Assembly: GCA_963771705.1 (NCBI GenBank)
Contig: CAVYUP010000012.1
Location: forward strand, 1-64,000
Origin: DATFVA01 sp963771705
GTDB taxonomy: Bacteria; Bacteroidota; Ignavibacteria; Ignavibacteriales; Ignavibacteriaceae
DNA: 64,000 bases
Reading direction: 5' to 3'
A program made the translations under genes and the position numbers. Below, piece after piece: positions 1 to 8,874 of the stretch (position 1 is the first letter of the stretch; the number at the start of each line of letters is the position of its first letter). The notes below the pieces were generated by a model, which worked only from the letters and a program-made list of their open reading frames with translations, was not told the DNA's origin and made no database searches.

Positions 1-604
1 ATTTTACTTCAATAGGGATTCTTGCTTTTTCTGAAATATTAAAAAGATAATTAATATCTACTATTCTGAAAAATACATTGTACCCAGCTATCTTTTGTTT
101 TCCCCGAGCTTCCGTTTTTATTTCACCATCCGAAATCAAAAAAATATTTACTCTCGATAAATACTCTTTTATCTCATTTGCATTAGCTAATGTATGAGCC
201 AAATCATAAATCTGAGCTGACTCTTCAATGTAATTAATGTAATCTTTATACACTGCATTTTTAAAAATTTTACTAAACGATCAACCCCTTTCTCACAATC
301 CTGTTTAAATACTTGTTGAATTTCTTCTGTGCCGTTAAATATTGTAACAAATAAATCCAGTGTTTCATAATTCTCAGATAATGCATATGCATTAATCTTG
401 TGTTCAATTCCCCGCTTACTGGTTCTCTCTCATATTTTATTTGGTAATTCTCAGTTTCACCAGCTTCCGAAAGTAACGTTAAAGCCATTTCAGTGAATAA
501 TTGTTCGGGAGGATTACCATCCTCTTCTGTAAGCAAGGTTGATTTGATTTCTGCTGTAAGTTTAGATAGAATTTTTGAAGTTCTTCTCTTTCTAATGATT
601 TCAT
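1..604 (-). pseudogene. AIPR-family protein, 5' part, with three apparent frameshifts, running off the left edge
   Basis: The frame starts at an ATG overlapping the stop of the PD-(D/E)XK gene (ATGA, 601-604). Coding potential then moves through all three minus frames, at about 545-560, 410-420 and 262-272. Each move fits loss of one base; the last two lie at a G4 run and a T5/A5 run. Spliced by eye, the pieces read as one protein: a start MKSLEREELQKFYLNL, then FTEMALTLLSEAGETEN, then HKINAYALSENYETLDLF, then YINYIEESAQIYDLAHTLAN and FRIVDINYLFNISEKARIP. I recognise this as the N-terminal region of AIPR (abortive infection phage resistance) proteins, which commonly end MORC/Z1 restriction operons. 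The C-terminal part lies outside the window. The shifts could be true decay or assembly indels; the family call is from memory of its sequence pattern. Confidence 0.7.
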
Positions 605-1608
605 TGGTCAGTTAATAATTTGTTAAACAATTCTCCTTCTTCAATGCGATAGGGTGTGCATTCAGAAATCAAAATTGAATACCTCACGTCTCCAACACCA
701 TTTCGTGTTTGATTTTCCAATATTCGTGGAAAATCATCCTTAACCTGAAAAATGCTTTCATTTCTTAAATTATAAGCTTTTTCATCATATTTCGCTTTAT
801 GTATATCAAAATAACCGATCTCAAAAAGTTTAAGTTTAAAGTTATTTAATGATACTAAATCATTGCTTAAATAGTCTTCAATAGTATCAACAATTTGATT
901 TAATGTTTCCCCTTTTACATTGCGTATGTCTAAAGACAGATGATATAAGAACAAATCAGGAACAATTGAATTATCAAGTTGTCTAGCGCTATTTATTTGA
1001 ATCTTTTGCGGATTGTTAGAATGAGTGGATTTTACTTCAACAGCCCAGTTATTATAATGAAAGTCTTGGGCTTTATTAGATGGAACTTGCCAAGTTTGCA
1101 AAAAATGATAGTTATTGCCTGAAAGTGTTAAAAGTTTTCGAAGGAAATATAATTCACCGTATAATCCGATCTGTAACTCTTCACTTAATCCATCCTCTCT
1201 TTGTTTATCAAAAAGATTTTGCCAACTTACTAGCCTGTTCAATATATCATTTAAGGTCTGTCTTTCAGATGCAATATTAGAAATATTAAAAATTAAATCT
1301 TCACTAAGAACAGAAAATACATCTTTGTATTTCCAATTAAGAAGAATTATTAATACGAATGATTTGCTTTTGTTTTTTTCATCGGGAAATACTTCTATTT
1401 TAATATCTTTGTAATTTTCCCATTGTTTGATGTTGAAACCATTATTTCTTGAAATATGAACAGCTAGGCACCTTTCCTTTTCTGGTGCATGCAAAGCCAC
1501 ATATATATTTGGCAAAACTGTTGATGAATAACGTTTTAAAAGTAATCCGGAAGTAAAACAATTATCATTTTCAAGCTCAGCCCAGATTTTTTCAATCTTC
1601 GTCTTCAT
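601..1608 (-). CDS. PD-(D/E)XK motif nuclease (DUF4420-like)
   Basis: A protein of about 335 aa. The nuclease core is visible as QIGLYGELYFL (conserved Glu), then DFHYNNWAVEVKST, which supplies the D...ExK catalytic pattern. Members of this family accompany Z1 and MORC-like ATPases in restriction operons and are thought to cut DNA. The open frame reaches 1632, but the ATG at 1608 (MKTKIEKIWAEL) looks like the family's usual start and lies just inside the end of the Z1 gene, giving translational coupling. Its stop overlaps the AIPR start by 4 nt. Unlike its two neighbours it has no frameshift. Function is inferred from family and context. Confidence 0.8.
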   Translation of the reverse strand: MKTKIEKIWAELENDNCFTSGLLLKRYSSTVLPNIYVALHAPEKERCLAVHISRNNGFNIKQWENYKDIKIEVFPDEKNKSKSFVLIILLNWKYKDVFSVLSEDLIFNISNIASERQTLNDILNRLVSWQNLFDKQREDGLSEELQIGLYGELYFLRKLLTLSGNNYHFLQTWQVPSNKAQDFHYNNWAVEVKSTHSNNPQKIQINSARQLDNSIVPDLFLYHLSLDIRNVKGETLNQIVDTIEDYLSNDLVSLNNFKLKLFEIGYFDIHKAKYDEKAYNLRNESIFQVKDDFPRILENQTRNGVGDVRYSILISECTPYRIEEGELFNKLLTDQ

Positions 1609-4359
1609 AAACCTCAGCCATGTCGTAATCAAAATCGAATCTATCTAACAACTCTTCTTTCACAGCGTAAGCAACAAATTTGTTATGATTACTTTTAGGA
1701 AAACTAATTGCATAACCAACGATTGGATCAACAGGATTATAGGTAGCACTTTTTCGAAAAGTACCTTGATCCAAAAAATAAATAAGCATTAACGGATTTT
1801 TAGGATCTCTGACTTGGTTTCTTACAATTTGTCCATTCGGATATTTAGGCATACCTGGTTTTTTCTTGGTTTTCCAATAGAGTTTAGTTAATTCCATGGC
1901 TCTGTCATATTCATCAGCTTTTAAATCAATAAATTCATCTTTTGGACTTATAATATGGGATTTCTTTAAATAATAAATATCGTCGTTTGAATTATTTTTA
2001 TCCTGTGTCCTCACGAAACACCCGATACTTATTTTTTCATTATCAATAATACATTCATAAGATGTATCTGATTTATTCTTTGACATTAATACAATAGTCC
2101 ATTCAGTTAATTCACCATTTGGCAACTGAAGATCAATGAACCTGATCAGGTTTTGTGGTTCGTATGCTTTTAAATTTTCAAGCAAACGAAAATTTTTAAG
2201 ATATTCTTTTATTCTTTTAGCTGAAATATTTTTCCAAATATAATTATAATCTTTTCTTTCATTGCTTTTTCCTAAATCCCGAATAAAATTTAAAGTTACT
2301 TCAAGATTGTTTTCCACGGTTTCTTTACTTCGTTTTAGCTCATAGGATTCAACCAAACGACCTGCCCAAGTTACTTGTATTGGAACAGTTGCTCTCATTT
2401 TATTCGATGCTGTAATTTGTAGAATACCTGGATGAGTTCTGACTTTTAATGCATATTGTTCTGGGGTTGAACCGGCAACATCTGCCATATAATCAAATTC
2501 TTCCCTTAATTCTTCAGAAGCATGAGCGATGTGGCAAAACCATTCATTCAGTTCTCTACTAGTAAATAATCTGCATAAGTCAACGTAGCCGGGTCGATAC
2601 CCAAACCATCTACCCATCTGCATCAGCGTATCGTAAATAGTAGAAGCTCGTAGGTAATAACTCACTGATAGTCCTTCCAAAGTTAACCCCCGTGAAAGTT
2701 TATCCCCGCCTATTGCAATAACGGAAAGACCATCCGGATGATCGAAGTAATTTAATATATCCGCTGATCCTCCATTCAATGCACGTATTTCAATTTTTGC
2801 TACCGCATCATATAGCTGATTCAAAACATCCGCCCATTTATGTACTTGAATAGAGCTGTCAATATCCGATAATGTGGAATCCAAAATATTTGAAGAAACT
2901 GTTTTGTAGCTCTTATATTGAATTTCATCTGAAAAGATGTCTTCTTCAAATGTTTTTCTCAATTCTTCAAGGACAGTCTTACTGTTTTGATCAATTCCCA
3001 GTCTATAATGTTCAAATACTTTTGATACCAAATCCCGAATGTGGTTTTGCCAAATGACAAATCTAGTAACATGGATAAGCATTGAATTATGTTCTTTTAC
3101 CTGTCCCCTAAGTCTTCTTATGGCACAAGTTAAGATAAAACATCTTATTGCTAATTTTAGAGAATCAGGAATCCCCGTGGGCAGCTCATCCCTCATTTTA
3201 TGTTTGCTCGGGATGTAAGATTGATAATCATTAATCGGGTTGACAATAGGCAAAACACTCTCATTATTAGAATCGTCATCGTCCAAACTAAATCCAAATA
3301 CTTTCTCGGGACCAATGTAGTTTGAAGGAGCTGCAAATTAATTATGAAATCGCGGGGAAATACATCATTTTCATCAAAGGGAATAAAAATATTTGCAAAT
3401 GGGGTAGCTGTATAACCGACATAACCACCTTTAACGAACAATTCAAGAATATTTGTTATCGCATTGTTTATAGCACTTCTTTTTTCGGGATCGTTAGAGA
3501 TGTTTATAGAAGCATTGTCTGCTTCATCGTCAATAAATAATAAGGTCTTATTTTTAATCTTTTTCTTGCCATCTGATTCCTCGGTAGCATGAGTATACAA
3601 CCACCTATAAAGATTTTCCAGACGAGTTTTATTTTTTTTAACAACTGCAATTATGGGTTCGTTTGTATGGAATGAATACGCCCCTCTCTTACTAAAATCT
3701 CCGTTTTCGTCACTTGAAGTAAACGAATGCACCGGATATATTTTCTGTCCGACTCCTGCTCCTATTATGCTATTACCAGTATTAAAAGCTCTTTGATATT
3801 TTGTATCGAATCCAAGAAAACCCTCATCAATTCTGAGTTGTGTCTGAGTTCTCAGATTATTTTGTAACCCTGTTAAAATAATTATAAGATTATACCCTGC
3901 ATCAGCTGCTTTACAAATGAGCCCGGTATAATTTGAAGTTTTACCGGATTGAACTTGACCGACTACTAACCCTTTTTTATCAAATCCAATATCAAGATTA
4001 GGGTCATATAGTCCATCAAGTATTTTGTCAGTTAATCTGTCAAGGTGTTTAATAGTTTCAGGAGCAAAGTTTTTTCTATATTGGAGATAAATTTTGTAGC
4101 GTTCCCAAAAATTCCACTGGGTCTGATTTTTCTTTTCTTTTATCCAATGTCGTCTTCTTTCAGCGGCTTCTATCATTCTGAATTCATCTATACGAACCCT
4201 GTACAATGATTCTACTTCTCTAATTAATTCCTCTCTTTTCAGATTAGTGAATGCTGGATTGGTCAATATAAAATCAACCTGAGATTCAATTTGATCTCGT
4301 GTTACTGATCCCTGTTCTGGCAGAAGGGTTCGGATGGTAAGAATAGCATTATTAAGCAT
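1592..4359 (-). pseudogene. Z1-domain superfamily II helicase/ATPase, one frameshift near 3330
   Basis: Two overlapping open frames (4359-3193 and 3286-1592) together make one Z1 protein of about 920 aa. The first contains Walker A GQVQSGKT (residues about 134-141), Walker B LLFIDDEADN (about 273-282) and the helicase-like VGYTATPFANIF. The second contains the Z1 signature GGDKLSRGLTLEGL followed by MQMGRWFGYRPGY. The junction lies at 3325-3335: the first frame reads correctly to IINLQ and the second resumes at APSNYIGPEKVFGF, consistent with one missing base. The start overlaps the MORC-like ATPase stop by 8 nt. In these systems the Z1 protein is the presumed DNA-translocating or remodelling component. 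If the shift is real, the protein is cut after its ATPase half. Confidence 0.85.
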
Positions 4360-5827
4360 TCAGGCACTCTATATATTGTGGATAGAAATTAAAGGGTTCA
4401 ATATTTAATATTATAGCTTTAGCATCTGAGTCTGATTTACCCTGCGCTATCAAATTATCATACATCAATCCCATTGTTTTTTGAATCAAATCGTGACTAC
4501 TTCCCTCAAAAGGTTGACCATGGGGGAATGCATTTTCATTTTCCTTCAGAGTAATAAGTGGAATAGGTACAGTCTCTTCGATAAAACGTAGCATTTTTTC
4601 TATATCAGATCTATAACTCTCAGCGCTATTTATCAATAGGCTTATTATTGGATGATTACGATTTAGTTTATAAAATCGTTTTCCATGTCGCTTATATTCT
4701 AACCACAAAAATTGATCCTCTAAGTCACTCAGTTTTCTTTTAATTAACTTTCCCCTGTGGGTATAAACCTGAAGTGCTTGTGCCCTGACATCCTTTGCTA
4801 CAGCAAGAATCGAATCTTTAAACCTCTTTGGAGGTCTAGCCACTGACTTTTTTATATCGATTTGCCATTCAGCATCGGATTCATTTGAAAGATCAATCAT
4901 AATCCTGCATAAATCATAATGAATCTCTCGTTTGAATAACCCAAGCCAATCTCCGGATACGATTAATCGATTATTCCTATAAACATAAAACCCTTGATGT
5001 GCAGTCCAACTATCTCGAGGGCCTTTTCCTACATTGTATTGTTCCGCTGTAAGTTTTGAGCGGTGAGGCAGGACAAATCCCTTAATCATTATTTTGCGGT
5101 TATCAATATATACACTAGACTTCGTTTGTAAGCCATCAGTCCCTATCATAAATGGATCCCAAGCTTCAATTTTTCTATCCCTGAAAAAAACATTTAGCCC
5201 ATTGGATATAAATCTATGAAACACCATAGCTAAATGTTTTTTAACCCTTTCCATCCCCACCATAAATTTATCTAATGAATCTTGGTTATCAATATGTGAA
5301 TCCTTAGTTAAACGATCAATATCCCACCACAGGACGAGGGTACCTTTAAGTAAGCTCCCAACAGTTTCCAAATACTTATCATTCGGACAATATTTAATGA
5401 TTGACCAAGATTTATGTTTCTCAATAAAATCTAAATCCCAACTCCACCACACTGCATTATTACCTTCTTTTTTTGAGATAACACAAAATTTCTGACATTG
5501 TGAAAATGAAGCGGTTTTGAGTCCTAATCCAAATCTTCCCAGATCTTCTTTGGAACGAAAAGTTAGAGGATTTTTACTTCCGGGGCGCATTGCATTGATT
5601 AATTCTTTATTTGTCATACCATCTCCATCATCTAAGATAGAAATCTTGGTTGATGGTCCTTCCCAGTCATAATCGATCCAGATATTTTCTGCTCGAGCTG
5701 AGATAGAGTTATCTACTATATCGGCAATTGCAGCTTCAATGGAATAACCAATAGCACGAAATGTTTGGAGCAAGGTGCTCGCCTCAGGCTCAGCTGAAGC
5801 GACTTCCAATTTATTGTAATCAACCAT
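4352..5827 (-). CDS. MORC/MutL-like GHKL ATPase of a restriction-modification operon
   Basis: A 491-aa protein with the Bergerat ATP-binding fold: N-box IADIVDNSISA (about residues 35-45), DDGDGM and the glycine-rich lid GRFGLGLKTASFS. The rest resembles the S5-like and C-terminal regions of prokaryotic MORC proteins. GHKL ATPases of this group dimerise on ATP binding and may act as clamps that control partner nucleases. It sits 32 nt downstream of dcm and overlaps the Z1 gene by 8 nt, so it is probably cotranscribed. Such operons were described computationally as MutL/MORC-containing R-M systems; the precise mechanism is not established from the sequence. Confidence 0.88.
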   Translation of the reverse strand: MVDYNKLEVASAEPEASTLLQTFRAIGYSIEAAIADIVDNSISARAENIWIDYDWEGPSTKISILDDGDGMTNKELINAMRPGSKNPLTFRSKEDLGRFGLGLKTASFSQCQKFCVISKKEGNNAVWWSWDLDFIEKHKSWSIIKYCPNDKYLETVGSLLKGTLVLWWDIDRLTKDSHIDNQDSLDKFMVGMERVKKHLAMVFHRFISNGLNVFFRDRKIEAWDPFMIGTDGLQTKSSVYIDNRKIMIKGFVLPHRSKLTAEQYNVGKGPRDSWTAHQGFYVYRNNRLIVSGDWLGLFKREIHYDLCRIMIDLSNESDAEWQIDIKKSVARPPKRFKDSILAVAKDVRAQALQVYTHRGKLIKRKLSDLEDQFLWLEYKRHGKRFYKLNRNHPIISLLINSAESYRSDIEKMLRFIEETVPIPLITLKENENAFPHGQPFEGSSHDLIQKTMGLMYDNLIAQGKSDSDAKAIILNIEPFNFYPQYIECLNA

Positions 5828-5859
5828 CTTACCCTTTTAAAATCTTATTTAATCCACAA

Positions 5860-7092
5860 TCAAATGATTTTATAAATCGTTTTTGCTATTGCTTGTGCCA
5901 TCAGGGGGGGCACTGCATTTCCAATTTGGCTGAAAGCAGAAGTTCTTCCCCCTTCAAAATAATAATTATCTGGAAAGGACTGTATTCTTGCAGCTTCCCG
6001 AACTGAAATCGATCGAATTTGATTAAAATCAGGATAAATGTAATAGTGTCCATCTTTAGCAATATGTGCAACCAATGTATGTGAGTTACCAATTGGATCG
6101 ACAACTTTGAAACGGTCTAAAAATATGTCTTTTTTGTTATGGGTCTGTAGTCTTTTAGGAAGTTCGCTGTATTTTATTCTTTTACGCTCATTTAACCATT
6201 TTTTTATCACAATTGCATAGATCTCTAAATCCCTTGTATTATGCTGGCGAGCTATATGTTGTGTGGTGAAACTAAAACCATTTCGAATACCGGTTTTTTT
6301 TAAATATGGATTAATACCTTTATGATAGTATGCAATTTCAAGCTCTTCTCCGGGAGATAATGGAGGAAGATCATAAAACAGGTCTTTTTTTATCTGCCAT
6401 TTATTCTCAACTTCCTCAAAATGGGGAAATGTAAATTCTTTTAATCCTCGTTTTCCGATTATGATAACTCTTTTTCTGTTTTGGAGCACTCCAAAATTTG
6501 CAGCATTCAATATCTTAAAATCCGTTGAATAACCTACATCATAGAATAGCTTTAGCATATTGTTAAGATAGAAACTTGAACCTGCTGATAATAATCCCAA
6601 AACATTTTCAAAAACAAAATACTTAGGCTTATATCTGGCCAAAAATTGTGCGTAATATCGGAAAAGATAGTTCCTCGCATCTTCCCTCATTCTATTAGGA
6701 TCTCTGCTTCTACCTACTAATGAATATGCCTGACAGGGTGGACCCCCAATAATTACATCGACTTTGTGGGACTCGCGTTCGGTGTCAATTTTGGTAAATA
6801 TATCCTTCATAGAATACTCAGTAATTTCTTGGTTTATTACTGAGTCCAATACTTTAGGAGGAATTATCTGCCATAACTCTTCGCTTGTAATTTTTTTTAA
6901 TAAAAACTTTCGATATATGTTAGTATTTCCATTTCTATTTAAGTAATGATATGCTAACCTAGTTTTGAGGGTGTTAGAAGAATTTTTATTCATCTCAACA
7001 TGAGCAATTGGAAGGAAGCCGCTTCTTATAAAACCTTCTGAAAGTCCTCCTGCTCCGGAAAATAGGTCAATGTAAGTTGGTGATGATCCCAT
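5860..7092 (-). CDS. dcm: DNA (cytosine-5-)-methyltransferase
   Basis: A 410-aa C5 cytosine methylase. Motif I is YIDLFSGAGGLSEGF at the N-terminus, motif IV is GGPPCQAYS with catalytic Cys about residue 120, the ENV motif follows, motif VIII is QNRKRVIIIG, and motif X is QIGNAVPPLMAQAIAKTI near the C-terminus. All key motifs are present, so the enzyme should be active. The target sequence cannot be read from the gene. Its start lies 26 nt inside vsr, the usual arrangement for a Dcm-Vsr pair. It should protect host DNA from the nuclease parts of this operon. Confidence 0.95.
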   Translation of the reverse strand: MGSSPTYIDLFSGAGGLSEGFIRSGFLPIAHVEMNKNSSNTLKTRLAYHYLNRNGNTNIYRKFLLKKITSEELWQIIPPKVLDSVINQEITEYSMKDIFTKIDTERESHKVDVIIGGPPCQAYSLVGRSRDPNRMREDARNYLFRYYAQFLARYKPKYFVFENVLGLLSAGSSFYLNNMLKLFYDVGYSTDFKILNAANFGVLQNRKRVIIIGKRGLKEFTFPHFEEVENKWQIKKDLFYDLPPLSPGEELEIAYYHKGINPYLKKTGIRNGFSFTTQHIARQHNTRDLEIYAIVIKKWLNERKRIKYSELPKRLQTHNKKDIFLDRFKVVDPIGNSHTLVAHIAKDGHYYIYPDFNQIRSISVREAARIQSFPDNYYFEGGRTSAFSQIGNAVPPLMAQAIAKTIYKII

Positions 7093-7480
7093 TAAGAGTC
7101 TTTTCCCTTTTATCCTTTTTCAGTTCGCATTCAAAAATAGTGATAACTTTCCAACCCAAATACCGTAGTTTTGACGAATTCAGCTTATCACGTCGTCTGT
7201 TGTAATCTATCTTCTTCCTCCACCATTCTCTTCTTGTGCTTGGTAAAGAAAAGTATTTACAATTCATATGCCCATGCCAAAAGCAACCGTGTACAAATAT
7301 AACAGTATTAAATCTTTTTAACACTATGTCGGGTTTACCTGGGAGATCTTTTTTGTGAAGCCTGAATCTGAGCCCTTTGTTATGAAGAAACTTTCTCACT
7401 ATTAACTCCGGTTTGGTATTTTTCCCTTTAATCATACTCATATTATAACTTCTGACTTCCGGGGTATGAACGTCACTCAA
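7067..7480 (-). CDS. vsr: Very short patch repair (Vsr) mismatch endonuclease
   Basis: A 137-aa protein that nicks at T:G mismatches formed when 5-methylcytosine deaminates at Dcm sites. Asp51 in LPGKPDIVL and His69 in VHGCFWHGH match the E. coli catalytic positions, and Asp98 in KIDYNRRRDKL is one residue from E. coli Asp97. The TTG start at 7480 gives the usual Vsr beginning (SDVHTPEVRSYNMS) and is preceded by a good AGAAGGA ribosome binding site. It is the first gene of the minus-strand defence operon and overlaps dcm by 26 nt. Confidence 0.95.
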   Translation of the reverse strand: MSDVHTPEVRSYNMSMIKGKNTKPELIVRKFLHNKGLRFRLHKKDLPGKPDIVLKRFNTVIFVHGCFWHGHMNCKYFSLPSTRREWWRKKIDYNRRRDKLNSSKLRYLGWKVITIFECELKKDKREKTLNGIITNLH

Positions 7481-7587
7481 ATTATAATTTCCTTCTGCTG
7501 GTTTTTATATATTTAGTTGCAGATAAAAAATAACATAATTATTCATCGTATATAAGGGTATAAGAATGAAAGAGAAAGGAGAAAATT

Positions 7588-7860
7588 ATGAATATTGAAA
7601 AAATATTTTTGGCTCTTAGTGAGGATGAGATGAATTCTGCACTCGGTATCATTTGTTCAGAACTTGAATCTCAGGGGTATAAAATTGAGATTGAAGGTAT
7701 GGAAATTACCTCGGATGAGATATTTGAGAATAAATTTACGTCACTTGAGGTAGTTAATGAATCACTTAATATTAACCTTTTTAAGGAAGGAAAATCAGAG
7801 CAGAAGTTCTCAATAACATTTACGAATTACCATAAAGTAAGCTTTCAGGAATTCAGATAA
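7588..7860 (+). CDS. Small acidic protein of unknown function (90 aa)
   Basis: I do not recognise this gene. It begins with ATG after a strong AGAAAGGAG site, divergent from vsr across 107 bp. The protein is acidic, with no signal peptide, membrane segment or cysteine motif; it looks like a compact alpha/beta fold. Two more small genes follow on the same strand. The AT-rich composition matches the defence island, so an accessory role there is possible but unsupported by any motif. Confidence 0.6.
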   Translation: MNIEKIFLALSEDEMNSALGIICSELESQGYKIEIEGMEITSDEIFENKFTSLEVVNESLNINLFKEGKSEQKFSITFTNYHKVSFQEFR

Positions 7861-7910
7861 TGAATATGTTAATTAAATACTGCACCATCACCATTAGAAA
7901 GGAATAAAAA

Positions 7911-8132
7911 ATGAAAAAATACAGACTTAAAAATCCTGAGCCGGGTGAAGAGAAATTTATCTATATTGTCACCAATATTAATGAAGTAACGGGCAGGTGC
8001 TACATTGAACCCGTCAACTCAGGGATGAATTTTCCACCACAGGAACTGGTCAGTCTGACCGACATCATCGAAATTACCACTGAAGACGAGAACAGGTCGG
8101 ACAACAGAAAGAAGGGCGATAATGATCGATAA
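7911..8132 (+). CDS. Small soluble protein of unknown function (73 aa)
   Basis: ATG preceded by AAAGGAAT. The protein opens with a short beta-rich part (RLKNPEPGEEKFIYIVTNI) and ends in a charged, probably disordered tail rich in Glu, Asp, Arg and Lys. There is no recognised domain. It lies 50 nt after the previous small gene and overlaps the next by 11 nt, which suggests one transcript. Confidence 0.55.
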   Translation: MKKYRLKNPEPGEEKFIYIVTNINEVTGRCYIEPVNSGMNFPPQELVSLTDIIEITTEDENRSDNRKKGDNDR

Positions 8133-8307
8133 AGCTAAATTCATAGATTTACTCAAGATACTTGTGAAGAAAAGTGATTTTGATGAGGCAAACAATATTA
8201 TCACAGAAGGTAATTATTCTCTTGAAATATGTTTTGCTGAACTGATATGGTTAGATGATACTTATAATTATATTGATCACAATGAAATACTATTAGCAAT
8301 CCAATGA
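8122..8307 (+). CDS. Small helical protein of unknown function (61 aa)
   Basis: Starts inside the end of the preceding gene (ATG at 8122), which points to translational coupling. It is mainly helical and acidic (FIDLLKILVKKSDFDEANNI), with no signal peptide or membrane segment. It is the last of three small + strand genes beside the R-M operon. Function unknown. Confidence 0.5.
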   Translation: MIDKAKFIDLLKILVKKSDFDEANNIITEGNYSLEICFAELIWLDDTYNYIDHNEILLAIQ

Positions 8308-8670
8308 CAGATATGCTTGGCAATCTTGGCGATTAGTTGGGGAACAGAAAACTCCCACGGTAAAAAGCTTCCATAATGGACTCAATCTGTTCATATTTGC
8401 TTCATATTAACATAATTACTAAAAACGGTATTTGGGGTATAAGTTGTATGCTGAAGAATTGTCACGAAGAAGATCATTTAGGAATTTATTTTTAATGGTT
8501 TATAATTTCGGCTGAAAGCTGCTTAACAGTCAACCTTAAATCTAATTTCTAAACTTTGCATAATTATTTAAAGCAGTTGGTCACATTTTGGTCAAAATAA
8601 AATTCCTGGTCATTTTTTGGACACTCCAAGCTTAAATCCTTAGAAATTAAACTAAAAATGCAGTATGCAA

Positions 8671-8689
8671 CGAATCCCTGTCTCTCCGC
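8671..8689 (+). other. Candidate att site: remnant of a tRNA-Ser 3' end
   Basis: The 19 bases CGAATCCCTGTCTCTCCGC look like the T-loop, T-stem and acceptor 3' strand of a bacterial tRNA-Ser. The matching 5' half is absent upstream. The position fits an attachment site: AT-rich defence genes lie to the left, the higher-GC formate/selenium locus to the right, and a tRNA-style terminator hairpin starts 11 nt downstream. The identification is from pattern recognition only. Confidence 0.4.
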
Positions 8690-8699
8690 GAAGTAGATA

Positions 8700-8730
8700 A
8701 AACCTCGAAAACAAGCTATTTTCGAGGTTT
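8700..8730 (+). terminator. Strong 12-bp hairpin, probable intrinsic terminator
   Basis: AAACCTCGAAAA and TTTTCGAGGTTT form a perfect 12-bp stem around a 7-nt loop, followed by ATTCATTTTA. The near-symmetry would let it work in both directions. It is well placed to end transcription of a tRNA gene that would once have stood where the tRNA-like fragment remains. Confidence 0.65.
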
Positions 8731-8874
8731 ATTCATTTTAAATACGTATCCAAATAGGCTCAATAAGGATCTCCCAGGATCACTTTTTAATGCTGTGACG
8801 TATAATACAGCAAATCATCCAAATAGAACCCATAATTGCTCAACGATTAATTTTTTACCGGGGAGGTTATTATT

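Larger units (their letters stand above)
8308..8874. other. 567-bp intergenic zone at the island boundary
   Basis: No convincing gene. The left part is AT-rich like the island. It holds the tRNA-like fragment at 8671-8689 and the hairpin at 8700-8730, described separately. The last 120 bp carry the leader of fdhA with a GGGGAGG ribosome binding site. A short + frame from 8795 is only an out-of-frame extension over the fdhA start. Confidence 0.6.

Noticed and set aside
2872..3057. Small + strand genes within the defence operon
   Set aside because: All lie antisense to conserved Z1, MORC-like or methylase sequence and lack independent support.
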